A DNA stretch of 64,000 nucleotides from CAVSIP01 sp963728075 (GTDB taxonomy: Bacteria; Actinomycetota; Actinomycetes; JAFAQI01; DASSKL01), in NCBI GenBank assembly GCA_963728075.1, contig CAVSIP010000001.1, forward strand, positions 124,001 through 188,000, in the 5' to 3' direction. The translations under genes were made by a program, and so were the position numbers. Below, one piece after another: positions 1 through 7,999 of the stretch. The notes under the pieces are model-generated. The model ran no database searches. It worked only from the letters and a program-made list of their open reading frames with translations, and was not told the DNA's origin. Positions within the stretch are counted from its first letter, which is position 1. Every line of letters starts with the position of its first letter.

Positions 1-1338
1 CTCGGTCCAGTGCAGCGGCAGCGAGATCGCGGGCTGCCCGGACCCGTTGAACCCGGCCGTGTACATCGCGAACGGGGTGGACCGGAACAGCCCGCCGAGC
101 GGGTTGACGTCGGTCGGTACGAACTCGCCCAGCGGCGGCGGTGGCTCGCCGCACGTCGGCGTGAGCAGCAGGTCGTACCCGGACTCCCACCATCCCGCCA
201 TGCTGCGGCTCGCCGACTGCAGCCACTCGCGGCTCGTCAGCAGCTGCTCGCCGGTCACCCCGCGGCCGAGCTCGGCGAGAGCGCGGGTCGTCGGCTCGAG
301 CTCGTCCTCGGTCGGTGCCCGCCCGACGATCCGCGACCAGTACGCGATCGTCCAGGTGAGGCCGGCAGCCCACGTGGTGACGAAGTGCTCGGTGACGCCC
401 GGGTCGTCGAGGACGTCGGGGTGGCTGTGCTCGACCGTGTGTCCGAGCGACTCCAGCAGCCGCGCCGTGACCTCGACCGCCTCGACGGTCTCGGGGTGGG
501 GCGGCGGGTTGCCGGCGGTCGGCCCGATCAGCATCCCCACGCGCAGCCGGCCCGGGTCGGCCCCGACCTCCTCGGCGTAGGGGCGGCGCGGCGGGGGCGC
601 GGCGTACGGATCGCCCGGCCAGGGACCGTGCACGGAGTCGAGTGCGCGGGCGGTGTCGCGAACCGTACGGGTCAGCACGTGCTCGACCACGAGCCCGCTG
701 AGCAGGTCGCCGTAGTTCGGACCGAGTGACGTACGCCCGCGGGACGGCTTGAGCCCGACCAGCCCGCACAGGCTCGCCGGGATGCGGATGGACCCGCCGC
801 CGTCGTTGGCGTGCGCGATCGGCACGATGCCGGCGGCGACGGCGGCCGCCGAGCCGCCGCTGGACCCGCCGGTGCCGCGCTCGGTGTTCCACGGGTTGCG
901 GCTGGCGCCGAACGCGTCGGGCTCGGTGGTGGAGACCAGCCCGAACTCCGGCGTCTTCGACCGGCCGATGACCACCAGGCCGGCCTGCTTGAAGCGGCGG
1001 ACGAGGTAGGAGTCGACGTGGTTGACGTTGCGCGCGTTGCGCAGGAAGGCGGAGCCCTCGTACATGGGGCTGCCGTCGAGCTCGGCCGCGAGGTCCTTCA
1101 GCAGCATGGGGACGCCGCGGAACGGCCCCTGGGGCAGGTCGGCCGAGCGCGCCGCCTCGCGCGCTCGCTCGAACAGCGGCGTCACCAGGACACCGAGCTG
1201 CGGGTCGAGCGCTTCGGCGCGGCGGATCGCGGCGTCCACGAGCTCCGCGGGGCTGACCTCGCCGCTGGCGACGAGCTCGGCCTGGGCGGTCGCGTCGAGC
1301 CGGGCGTACGGGTCGGCCGGCAGGTCCTGGGTCGTCAT
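1..1338 (-). CDS. Amidase (amidase-signature family), 3' end cut by window edge
   Basis: About 446 residues are visible and the C-terminus runs off the window. The amidase-signature core is clear: the catalytic lysine lies in LLKDL (Lys81), followed by the Gly/Ser-rich stretch GGSSGGSAAAVAAG and then GGGSIRIPAS carrying the nucleophilic serine. These residues form the Ser-cisSer-Lys triad of enzymes that hydrolyse carboxamides. The start is the ATG at 1336-1338, giving MTTQDLPADP; it is divergent from the Nif3-like gene, with only 23 bp between the starts. The substrate cannot be read from the sequence; family members act on aryl or alkyl amides, indole acetamide, or Gln-tRNA precursors (GatA). 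No gatB or gatC gene is next to it, so a GatA role is unlikely. Confidence 0.9.
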   Translation of the reverse strand, partial: MTTQDLPADPYARLDATAQAELVASGEVSPAELVDAAIRRAEALDPQLGVLVTPLFERAREAARSADLPQGPFRGVPMLLKDLAAELDGSPMYEGSAFLRNARNVNHVDSYLVRRFKQAGLVVIGRSKTPEFGLVSTTEPDAFGASRNPWNTERGTGGSSGGSAAAVAAGIVPIAHANDGGGSIRIPASLCGLVGLKPSRGRTSLGPNYGDLLSGLVVEHVLTRTVRDTARALDSVHGPWPGDPYAAPPPRRPYAEEVGADPGRLRVGMLIGPTAGNPPPHPETVEAVEVTARLLESLGHTVEHSHPDVLDDPGVTEHFVTTWAAGLTWTIAYWSRIVGRAPTEDELEPTTRALAELGRGVTGEQLLTSREWLQSASRSMAGWWESGYDLLLTPTCGEPPPPLGEFVPTDVNPLGGLFRSTPFAMYTAGFNGSGQPAISLPLHWTE

Positions 1339-1361
1339 GCTCGGACAGTACGCTCGCCGCC

Positions 1362-2517
1362 GTGACCGGCGTGCCCCTGCTGTCCGACGTCGTCCGTGCG
1401 ATGGAGTCGCTGTACGACCCGTCCTGGGCGCAGGACTGGGACGCGGTGGGCCTGGTCTGCGGCGACCCGGACGCCCCCGTACGGCGGGTGCACTTCGCCG
1501 TCGACCCGGTCGCGCCCGTCGTCGAGGAAGCGGTCGCTGCGGGCGCCGATCTGCTCGTCACCCACCACCCGCTCTACCTGCGGGGAACGAGCAGCGTCGC
1601 GGCCACCACACCGAAGGGGCGGGTGGTGCACCGGCTGGTGTCGTCCGGGGTCGGCCTGCACGTCGCGCACACCAACGCCGACGTCGCGCTACCTGGGGTG
1701 TCCGACGCGCTCGCCGCAGCGGTCGGCGTACGGGACCTGGGCCCGCTGTCGCCGCTGCCGGGTGAGGCGCTGGACAAGCTCGTCACGTTCGTGCCGCGGC
1801 AGGACACCCAGCGGGTGCTGGACGCGCTCGCGCAGGCCGGGGCCGGTGAGATCGGCGACTACCGGCGCTGCGCCTACCTGCTCGACGGCGAGGGGACGTT
1901 CCGGCCCGTGGTCGGGGCGAATCCCGACCATCGGCCAGGTCGGGCAGGTCGAGACCGTCGCCGAGACCCGGCTGGAGATGGTGCTGCCCCGGTCGCGCCG
2001 CGCTGCTGTGGTGCGCGCGCTGGTGGCCGCGCACCCGTACGAGGAGCCGGCGTTCGACCTGTACGAGCTCGCGGTGCCACCGGGGTCACGCGGGCTCGGC
2101 CGGGTCGGGACGTTGGCGGAGCCGGTGTCGCTGGGGGAGTTCGTCCATGCGGCTGCCGCCGCGCTGCCGGCCACGACCTGGGGGCTGCGGGCCGCTGGCG
2201 ACGCCGGGCGCCCCGTCCGGACGGTGGCCGTTTGCGGCGGTGCGGGTGGTGAGCTCGCCGCAGACGCGGCACGCGCCGGCGCCGACGTGCTGCTGACCGC
2301 CGACCTGCGCCACCACCCGGCGTCCGAGCTGGCCGAGGAGACCGGCGTCGCGCTCGTCGACGCGGCGCACTGGGCGACCGAGTGGCCCTGGCTCGCGGCC
2401 GCGGCTCGCCGTCTCGCCGAGCGGCTCGCAGCGGACGGCACTACGGTGGAGACGAGCGTCTCCGCGCTCGTCACCGACCCGTGGACCCTGCACGCCCCGT
2501 CGCCTGGAGCCTCGTGA
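1362..2517 (+). pseudogene. Nif3-like dinuclear metal-centre protein, frameshifted
   Basis: From a GTG at 1362 the frame reads a typical Nif3/YqfO N-terminus (DWDAVGLVCGDP, then LLVTHHPLYLRG with metal-binding histidines, then HTNAD). The conserved GTFRPxxGANPxIG segment breaks at about 1926. After GANP the frame runs into shadow sequence, while the frame beginning at 1927 continues correctly (TIGQVGQVETVAETRLE) through HPYEEPAFD and a C-terminal DAAHWATEWPW to the stop at 2517. Removing one base near G1926 restores a full-length protein of about 384 residues. Both halves look otherwise intact, so this is either a sequencing error or a very recent mutation. The family forms metal-dependent toroids of unclear biochemical role. 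The stop overlaps the next start (GTGA). Confidence 0.85.
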
Positions 2518-3257
2518 AAGCCGACCCGTTCGTCCAGCTGCGCCTGCTCGACCTGCAGGAGCTGGACAGCACCCTGGACCGCCTGGCGCATCGTCGCCGC
2601 ACGCTGCCCGAGCTGGAGCAGATCGCCTCGTACGAGCAGCGGCTGGGCGAGCTGGGCGGCGAGATCGTCACGGTGGAGACCGAGGACCGCGATCTCGGCC
2701 GGGAGCAGGGCAAGCTCGAGACCGACGTCGAGCAGGTGCGCACGCGCATGGAGCGTGACCAGCAGCGACTGGACGCCGGGTCGGTCAGCTCGCCGAAGGA
2801 GCTGGAGAACCTGCAGTCGGAGATCGAGTCGCTGCACCGCCGGCAGGACGACCTCGAGGAGCAGGTGCTCGAGTTCATGGAGCAGCGCGAGGCGGTCCAG
2901 CACCGGCTGGACAAGCTGCTCGCCGAGCGGGCGACGCTCACGGACAACCTCACCGACGCGCAGGACCGGCGCGACCAGGGGTACGCCGAGATCGACGCCG
3001 AGCGCGAGAAGGTGACGGCACAGCGCACCGAGCTGGCGCAGACGCTGCCCGCTGACCTGCTGGGCCTCTACGAGAAGATCCGCGAGTCTGCCGGGGGAGT
3101 TGGGGCAGCCGCGCTGCACCGGGGCCGTTGCGAGGGCTGTCATCTGCAGCTGAACACGGTCGACCTCAACGCGATCCGCGACGCGCCGTCCGACCAGGTC
3201 GTGCGCTGCGAGGAGTGCCGCCGGATCCTCATCCGCACCGGCGAGTCCGGGCTGTGA
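2514..3257 (+). CDS. Coiled-coil protein with C-terminal C4 zinc ribbon
   Basis: A 247-residue protein. Residues about 10-175 are charged and heptad-rich (long Glu/Arg/Leu stretches), predicting an antiparallel helical hairpin. The C-terminus has a zinc ribbon with Cys206-x2-Cys209 and Cys232-x2-Cys235. This is the CT398-like/C4-type zinc-ribbon family found in almost all actinobacteria beside nif3-like and RNase H genes; a nucleic-acid-associated or scaffold role has been proposed but not proven. The GTG at 2514 is chosen because it overlaps the preceding stop (GTGA) and begins VKADPFVQLRLLDLQELD, the usual family N-terminus. The reading frame stays open further upstream, but that part is antisense-like and unrelated. 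Its stop overlaps the next start, so the three genes are translationally coupled. Confidence 0.9.
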   Translation: MKADPFVQLRLLDLQELDSTLDRLAHRRRTLPELEQIASYEQRLGELGGEIVTVETEDRDLGREQGKLETDVEQVRTRMERDQQRLDAGSVSSPKELENLQSEIESLHRRQDDLEEQVLEFMEQREAVQHRLDKLLAERATLTDNLTDAQDRRDQGYAEIDAEREKVTAQRTELAQTLPADLLGLYEKIRESAGGVGAAALHRGRCEGCHLQLNTVDLNAIRDAPSDQVVRCEECRRILIRTGESGL

Positions 3258-4366
3258 GCCGCCGGCTGGTCGTCGAGGCGGACGGCGGTTCGCGCGGCAA
3301 CCCCGGCCCGGCCGGGTTCGGTGCGGTCGTCAAGGACGCCGACACCGGCGAGGTGCTGCAGGAGATCGCCGCGGCGATCGGGCACGCCACCAACAACGTG
3401 GCCGAGTACAGCGGCCTGATCGCCGGGCTGCGCGCCGCGGCCGAGCTGGACCCGTCCGCCGTCGAGGTGCGGATGGACTCCAAGCTGGTCGTCGAGCAGA
3501 TGGCCGGCCGCTGGCAGGTCAAGCACCCGGACATGCGGGTGCTCGCCCGGGAGGCCGCCGAGGTGGTCCGCCGGCTGCCGCAGGTGCGCTTCCAGCACAT
3601 CCCGCGGGCCCAGAACGCCCATGCCGACCGGCTCGCCAACGAGGCGATGGACGCGGCCGCGCGTGGTGAGGACTGGTCGCCGCGCAGCGCGGTGCCGCAG
3701 CCGGAGCCCCGGCCGGTGTCGCGGACGGGATGGATGGCGCCGACGAGTCCGCCGACGGTGACGTGGCTGCTCCGGCACGGGCAGACCCACCTGTCGGTGG
3801 AGCGGCGCTTCAGCGGTACGGGCGACCCGGAGCTCAACGACCACGGCCGCGCGCAGGCCAAGGCGGCCGCCGAACGGCTGGCGGCCATGGGCGGCATCGA
3901 CGCGGTCGTCTCCTCGCCGTTGCAGCGCGCGTACGCCACCGCGCAGGCGGCCGCCGACGCTCTCGGCCTCGACGTCGAGGTGGACGACGACCTGCGGGAG
4001 ACCGACTTCGGGTCGTTCGAGGGTCACACGTTCACCGAGATCCGCGAGCGCTGGCCCGACGAGTTCGCCGCCTGGCTCGCCGACGCGGACGTCGCGCCAC
4101 CGGGCGGGGAGAGCTTCGCCGCCACCGCGCGCCGCGTACGCCGCGCCCGGGACCGGGTGCTGCAGGGGTACCCGGGGGCCACCGTGCTCGTCGTGTCCCA
4201 CGTGACGCCGATCAAGACGCTGCTGCGCATGGCGCTGGAGGCGCCGCCGTCGGCGCTGTACCGGATTCACCTGGACCTGGTCGGGTTGTCCTGTGTGGAC
4301 TGGTTCGCCGACGGTCGTGCGGTGGTGCGCCTGCTCAACGACACCGGCCACCTGCCTCCGGCGTAG
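3254..4366 (+). CDS. Bifunctional RNase HI / histidine phosphatase
   Basis: A fusion protein of 370 residues. The N-terminal RNase HI domain (about 1-135) carries the acidic residues Asp10 (ADGGSRGNPG), Glu51 (NVAEYSG), Asp75 (RMDSK) and Asp125 (NAHADRLAN), so it should cleave the RNA strand of RNA-DNA hybrids. After a Pro-rich linker, a histidine-phosphatase domain begins with the RHG motif (Arg174-His175-Gly176) and has its second catalytic histidine in VVSHVTP (His316). The same fusion is known in mycobacteria (Rv2228c), where the phosphatase part has been linked to alpha-ribazole phosphate or acid phosphatase activity. The GTG start at 3254 overlaps the upstream stop. It sits in the nif3/zinc-ribbon operon and is full length. 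Confidence 0.93.
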   Translation: MSRRLVVEADGGSRGNPGPAGFGAVVKDADTGEVLQEIAAAIGHATNNVAEYSGLIAGLRAAAELDPSAVEVRMDSKLVVEQMAGRWQVKHPDMRVLAREAAEVVRRLPQVRFQHIPRAQNAHADRLANEAMDAAARGEDWSPRSAVPQPEPRPVSRTGWMAPTSPPTVTWLLRHGQTHLSVERRFSGTGDPELNDHGRAQAKAAAERLAAMGGIDAVVSSPLQRAYATAQAAADALGLDVEVDDDLRETDFGSFEGHTFTEIRERWPDEFAAWLADADVAPPGGESFAATARRVRRARDRVLQGYPGATVLVVSHVTPIKTLLRMALEAPPSALYRIHLDLVGLSCVDWFADGRAVVRLLNDTGHLPPA

Positions 4367-4402
4367 GGGCGTGCTCGCGTTGCCATCGGGCATGTACCGC
4401 CC

Positions 4403-5065
4403 GTGGCGACGGTTACTGGGGCAGCGACGGCGGTGGTGGCGGCGCGCCCCGCGTTGCGTGGCGTGCTGCATGCGGTGATGGCCCCGGTTGCGCTCGTGGC
4501 CGGGGTGCTGCTGGCCGTCGCCGCCCGTGGGGGCATGCCCCAGGTGGGTGCGGCGGTGTACGCGGCGACCGGCGTGGGCCTGTTCACGGTGAGCGCGGCG
4601 TACCACCGGGGGCGGTGGAGCCCGCAGGCACGGCGCCGGATGCGCCTGCTCGACCACTCGATGATCTTCGCGTTCATGGCCGGCAGCGAGACGGTGGTCG
4701 CGTTCGAGGCGTTGTCGTCGGCCGTCGCGGCCGGGTTCGTGGCGGCGGTCGCCGCCTGCGCGCTTGCCGGCGTGCTGCTCGTGTGGCTGCGCGGCGTCGG
4801 CGGGCCAGTCAGTGCGCTGTACGTGGCGCTGGCGGCCGCCGGGCTGCTCGTCGTACCGGGCGTGATCCCGCGATGGGGGACCGGTGCGCTGCTCCTGCTA
4901 GTCGGGCTGGCGTCGTACTCCGTCGGCGGTCTCGTCGTGCGCTGGAACCGCCCCAACCCGTGGCCGCGCATCTTCGGCCACCACGAGGTGTTCCACGCGC
5001 TCACCGTGGTGGCGGCGGTGGCGCAGTACGTCGCGGTTTACCGGCTCGCGGTGGCGCCTGGCTGA
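4403..5065 (+). CDS. TrhA/hemolysin III-type membrane protein (PAQR family)
   Basis: A 220-residue, strongly hydrophobic protein with about seven membrane segments. The family's metal-binding histidine clusters are visible: SAAYHRGRW after the second segment, LDHSMIF near the middle, and FGHHEVFHALT before the last segment. Family members include bacterial YqfA/TrhA proteins, implicated in membrane lipid homeostasis; the old hemolysin label comes from Bacillus cereus and should not be taken literally. The GTG at 4403 is the first good start after the RNase H gene. It lies 36 bp downstream of that gene and 16 bp upstream of the HAD gene, so it probably shares the operon. Confidence 0.85.
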   Translation: MATVTGAATAVVAARPALRGVLHAVMAPVALVAGVLLAVAARGGMPQVGAAVYAATGVGLFTVSAAYHRGRWSPQARRRMRLLDHSMIFAFMAGSETVVAFEALSSAVAAGFVAAVAACALAGVLLVWLRGVGGPVSALYVALAAAGLLVVPGVIPRWGTGALLLLVGLASYSVGGLVVRWNRPNPWPRIFGHHEVFHALTVVAAVAQYVAVYRLAVAPG

Positions 5066-5081
5066 CCGGTACGGTCGCTCG

Positions 5082-5618
5082 GTGCTGCGCGGTCTGATCC
5101 TCGACTTCGACGGCGTGGTCATCGACTCGCAGCTGGCTGAGCTCGTGGGCGACGCGTTCGACCTGCCCTCGTGCCGGGAACGGCGCCGCCGGCGCGAGAT
5201 GGAGCTGGTCAGCGCTCAGCCCGTGCTGCCAGGGGTACGCGACTGGCTGGACGCTGCACGGCCGTCCGGCCTGCGCACCGGGGTCGCCTCGAGCTCGCCG
5301 CGGTCGTGGGTCGAACCGCACCTGGAGCGGCTCGGTCTCCGCCCGCTGTTCGACACCGTGTGCACACGTGACGACGTCACCACGGCGAAGCCCGCACCCG
5401 ACCTGTACCTGCTGGCCGCGGACCGGATGGGGGTCGAGCCGCAGCGATGCGTCGCGGTCGAGGACTCGGTGACGGGTGTCCGTGCCGCCATGGCCGCCGG
5501 CTGCGTCACCGTCCACGTGCCGAACCCGGTGACGGCCCGCCAGCCGCAGGCAGACTGCCACTACCGGCTGGCGTCCCTTGCCGACCTCACCCTGTCGGAA
5601 GTCCGCGTTCCGTCGTAG
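5082..5618 (+). CDS. HAD-superfamily hydrolase with shortened cap domain
   Basis: A 178-residue phosphatase-like protein. Motif I is LDFDGVV (nucleophile Asp8, acid/base Asp10), motif II lies in VASSSPRSW, the motif III lysine is in TTAKPAPD, and motif IV is VAVEDSVTG. This matches the beta-phosphoglucomutase/GPP-like IA subfamily. Relatives are usually about 210-225 residues; here the alpha-helical cap between Asp10 and LLPGVRDWL-like sequence (PVLPGVRDWL) is about 35-40 residues shorter. The core is complete, so it may be active with altered substrate choice, or be a decaying gene. The start is GTG at 5082. It is followed immediately by rnpB. Confidence 0.8.
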   Translation: MLRGLILDFDGVVIDSQLAELVGDAFDLPSCRERRRRREMELVSAQPVLPGVRDWLDAARPSGLRTGVASSSPRSWVEPHLERLGLRPLFDTVCTRDDVTTAKPAPDLYLLAADRMGVEPQRCVAVEDSVTGVRAAMAAGCVTVHVPNPVTARQPQADCHYRLASLADLTLSEVRVPS

Positions 5619-5630
5619 CGTTACGCGTAC

Positions 5631-6036
5631 GGCGGACGAGCCGGCCGGGCGGCCGCGTCGGGCGCATCCAGCGCCCGCCGAGGAAAGTCCGGGCTCCACA
5701 GGGCAGGGTGGTCGGTAACACCGACCCGGGGCGACCCGCGGGACAGTGCCACAGAAAACAGACCGCCGGGCTTCGGCCCGGTAAGGGTGAAACGGTGGTG
5801 TAAGAGACCACCAGCGCCCGGGGTGACCCGGGCGGCTCGGCAAACCCCACCTGGAGCAAGGTCAAGAGGTGCCTCGGTCCGCCGAGGCGCTGCGCAGGCG
5901 TTCGAGGGCGGCCCGCCCGAGCCTGCGGGTAGACCGCTAGAGGCTGTCGGCAACGGTAGCCCGAGAGGGATGGCCGTCGGCCGGTCGCTACGGCGACCGG
6001 TGCACAGAACCCGGCTTACAGGCCGACTCGTCCGCC
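5631..6036 (+). ncRNA. rnpB: RNase P RNA (bacterial type A)
   Basis: This is the catalytic RNA that matures tRNA 5' ends. Diagnostic conserved blocks occur in order: GAGGAAAGTCCGGGCTCC near the 5' end, ACAGTGCCACAGAAAACAG, GGTAAGGGTGAAACGG and GTAAGAGACCACCAGC. The ends were set by the P1 helix: GGCGGACGAG at 5631-5640 pairs perfectly with CTCGTCCGCC at 6027-6036. The length of about 406 nt is normal for actinobacteria. It lies 12 bp after the HAD gene on the same strand. Apparent ORFs across it are meaningless. Confidence 0.97.
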
Positions 6037-6210
6037 GCCCGTTGACCGCAGGTACCCTCTCGTGACCGAACAGGGCCCCGACCTGCGGCTTTACCTCTAA
6101 TGATCTTGTCATGTCCGACTTATCGGATGATCATGAAACCAGCATCCCCCCGGGGGTTTCTGGCCCGTGGATTGGATGGCGATCCAGCCCTCGATTCGGG
6201 CGTCCACGCC
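6037..6210. other. Intergenic junction between rnpB and accessory patch
   Basis: No gene is seen. Positions 6095-6145 are clearly AT-richer than their surroundings and hold nested short inverted repeats (TCCGA CTTA TCGGA, flanked by ATGATC and GATCAT). This could be the rnpB 3' boundary or a relic of an insertion. The 16-bp sequence at 6204-6219 (ccacgccctaccggga), which overlaps the toxin stop codon, recurs in the same orientation at 8015-8030. Confidence 0.4.
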
Positions 6211-6804
6211 CTACCGGGATGGCGGATGCCCGGCAGTTCGCAGCTCGGCCGGGATCCACGCGGGCCAGTTCGGCGCGGACAGCGGCCGACCGTTGCGGTA
6301 GTACGCGATCCGACGGAACCGCCGGTCGAACCGGCTGTTGTCGTAGACGTAGGCCTCGTCGGCGGCGGCGATCGCAGCGGCGACATGCGTCCACAGTCGG
6401 TCGTACCGGCCCCGGATCTTGGCTTCGGGGACGTGGTGGCCGCCGTGCGCGACCCGGTTCGGGACGCGGGCGACGGCGAGGGAGACCGGGACGGCGAGCA
6501 CATGCAGGGTGGTCAGGTAGCCGGCGTCGTGGGCAGCGGTGAGCAGGTCGAGCTTGGACGGGTGGGAGAACACGGTCTCGGCGACGAATGAGACGCGGGC
6601 GTCGATCAGCTCGGCCCACTGCTTGCCCGCTTCCCGGGCGGCGTCGTAGGAGTGCTCGACGGGGTCGTCCGGCCACAGTTCGGCGGCGACCAGGTCGGCG
6701 TTGACGAAGCGCAGGTGGGTGACCGGGGCGAGGTAGTGCCGGTAGAACGTGGTCTTGCCGGCGCCGTTCGGCCCGGCGAGCACGTGCAGGACCGGGTCGC
6801 TCAC
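6211..6804 (-). CDS. Zeta-like toxin (P-loop kinase fold)
   Basis: A 197-residue protein with a Walker A motif near the N-terminus (GPNGAGKTT, Lys17) and the zeta-toxin-like pattern HLRFVNADLVA, where the Asp after FVN is the expected catalytic or substrate-binding acid; SFVAETVFSH follows. Zeta-family toxins phosphorylate UDP-sugar precursors of peptidoglycan; other members of this short subgroup are uncharacterised, so the substrate here is inferred. The GTG start (6802-6804) overlaps the upstream antitoxin stop by four bases (GTGA), and the pair is transcribed antitoxin first, as in type II toxin-antitoxin modules. It lies in an accessory patch with IS remnants. Alternative: a benign AAA kinase without toxicity. 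Confidence 0.82.
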   Translation of the reverse strand: MSDPVLHVLAGPNGAGKTTFYRHYLAPVTHLRFVNADLVAAELWPDDPVEHSYDAAREAGKQWAELIDARVSFVAETVFSHPSKLDLLTAAHDAGYLTTLHVLAVPVSLAVARVPNRVAHGGHHVPEAKIRGRYDRLWTHVAAAIAAADEAYVYDNSRFDRRFRRIAYYRNGRPLSAPNWPAWIPAELRTAGHPPSR

Positions 6805-7169
6805 CCGCCTGGCCGCGCGTGCAGCTGCCGTTCGACGACGCGCCCGTGCTCGTCGAGCTCGACGACGGTGGTATGCCCTTCGGCGACGAACTCGGCTTCC
6901 AGGTCGAGGTCGGCGAGGCGGGCGGCGATCCGCTCGTCCCAGGCGGCGCGGACGACAGCCTGATCTTCGGCAGAGAGGCTGTCGTAGTCGTCGCCGGCGA
7001 GGACGCGAGCGATGTCACGGGCGCTGATGCTGCCGGACGCTTCCAGCTCGCGGCCGACTCGCGCCCAGTGCGCGAGCTGCTGGGCGGCGCTGCGGCTCAT
7101 GACGGCGCCGACCGCTTTCGCGGACGCGTACAACTCGTCGTCGACGCGGGTCGGGGACGTCGTCGCCAT
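6801..7169 (-). CDS. ParD-like antitoxin of the zeta-like toxin
   Basis: A 122-residue protein matching the ParD-like antitoxin family. The N-terminal part (TRVDDELYASAKAVGAVMSRSAAQQLAHWARVGRELE) reads as a ribbon-helix-helix DNA-binding segment. The C-terminal half is acidic (DDYDSLSAEDQ) and would bind the toxin. The ATG start at 7167-7169 has a clear GGAGGTTG ribosome-binding site 3 bp away. A longer in-frame extension to 7388 is rejected because it runs antisense through the IS remnant. A 23-bp palindrome at 7181-7203 sits just upstream and is a likely site of autoregulation. Confidence 0.82.
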   Translation of the reverse strand: MATTSPTRVDDELYASAKAVGAVMSRSAAQQLAHWARVGRELEASGSISARDIARVLAGDDYDSLSAEDQAVVRAAWDERIAARLADLDLEAEFVAEGHTTVVELDEHGRVVERQLHARPGG

Positions 7170-7180
7170 CACAACCTCCA

Positions 7181-7203
7181 AGGTGTAGCAGTCTGCGACA
7201 CCT
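7181..7203. promoter_or_regulatory. Palindromic operator of the toxin-antitoxin pair
   Basis: AGGTGTAGCAG-T-CTGCGACACCT: two 11-base arms around a single central base, with one mismatched pair. It lies directly upstream of the antitoxin ribosome-binding site. On the minus strand a TACAGT element (7204-7209) next to it could be the -10 box. Its position fits binding by the ribbon-helix-helix antitoxin. The function is inferred. Confidence 0.6.
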
Positions 7204-7275
7204 ACTGTACCCGCGAGTGGGTCCGGTGCACGCGTCTTCGGCGGTGCCCGAACGTAGGGCGCCGTTGTGATCGCC

Positions 7276-7400
7276 TGAAGCGCCCCAGGTTTGATGCCGC
7301 CTCCTTGTGAGTCCAGGAGGATGTCGTCATGCCGAAGAAGATCGATCCGAAGGTCAAGGAGCGGTGCGTCCAGCAGATGCTGGAGCACGTGCGGGAGTAA
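7276..7400 (+). mobile_element. IS3-type insertion sequence, 5' end remnant
   Basis: The stretch begins TGAAGCGCCCCAGG, which resembles a terminal inverted repeat of IS3-family elements. It continues through an AGGAGG ribosome-binding site to an ATG at 7329. The reading frame MPKKIDPKVKERCVQQMLE matches the start of IS3-family OrfA (the helix-turn-helix protein) but ends at a TAA after only 23 codons, 11 bp before the reductase-fold gene. No OrfB or right end is seen. It is therefore a left-end fragment, joined to foreign sequence. Confidence 0.6.
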
Positions 7401-7411
7401 AGGAGCGGCCA

Positions 7412-7999
7412 GTGAGCCAAGTGATCGTCATCAACTCCGTCACGCTCGACGGCGTCATGCAGGGGCCAGGCCGTCCGGGCGAGGACACTCGCGGCGGGTT
7501 CGCCCTTGGCGGCTGGGCCGGCGCGGCGATGAACGCCGAAGTGCAGGCCGCGGTCAACCGGCGAGTGACTGAGGCCGGCGGCTTACGGCTCCTTCTCGGT
7601 CGTCGCAGCTACGAGGAGATGCTGGGCTACTGGAACACCCAGGACCATCCGTTCAAGGATGGGCTGAACAACGCGCCCAAGTACGTCGCGTCCACGACGT
7701 TGCGGGACCCGGCGCCGTGGCCGAACACGACCCTGCTCGCCGGTAACGCGTCGGATGCGGTGTCCGCGTTGAAGAAGCAGCCCGACCACGACCTCGTGAT
7801 CATGGGAAGTGGTCAGCTGATCCAGTCCCTGATGGGTCACGACCTCATCGACGAGTACATGCTCATCGTTCACCCACGCCTGCTCGGCGCGGGCCGTCGG
7901 CTGTTCCCGGAGGGCACCCCGCCGACGTCGCTACACCTTCTCTCGGCTACCCCGACCAGCACGGGCGCAGTGGTCGCCGTGTATCAGCCCCGCAGGTAA
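7412..7999 (+). CDS. Dihydrofolate reductase-fold protein (RibD C-terminal-like)
   Basis: A 195-residue protein of the DHFR/RibD-C family (YyaP/YwjB type). It opens QVIVINSVTLDGVMQGPG, followed by LLLGRRSYEEM and the nucleotide-binding VIMGSGQLIQSL, then DEYMLIVHPRLLGAGRRLF. Members are presumed NAD(P)H-dependent reductases of unknown substrate. The start is GTG at 7412 with AAAGGAG 6 bp upstream; an upstream in-frame extension crosses the IS remnant and is rejected. A partial near-copy of this gene lies at 9487-9672. It stands immediately after the IS3-type left end, so it may have been mobilised. Confidence 0.85.
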   Translation: MSQVIVINSVTLDGVMQGPGRPGEDTRGGFALGGWAGAAMNAEVQAAVNRRVTEAGGLRLLLGRRSYEEMLGYWNTQDHPFKDGLNNAPKYVASTTLRDPAPWPNTTLLAGNASDAVSALKKQPDHDLVIMGSGQLIQSLMGHDLIDEYMLIVHPRLLGAGRRLFPEGTPPTSLHLLSATPTSTGAVVAVYQPRR

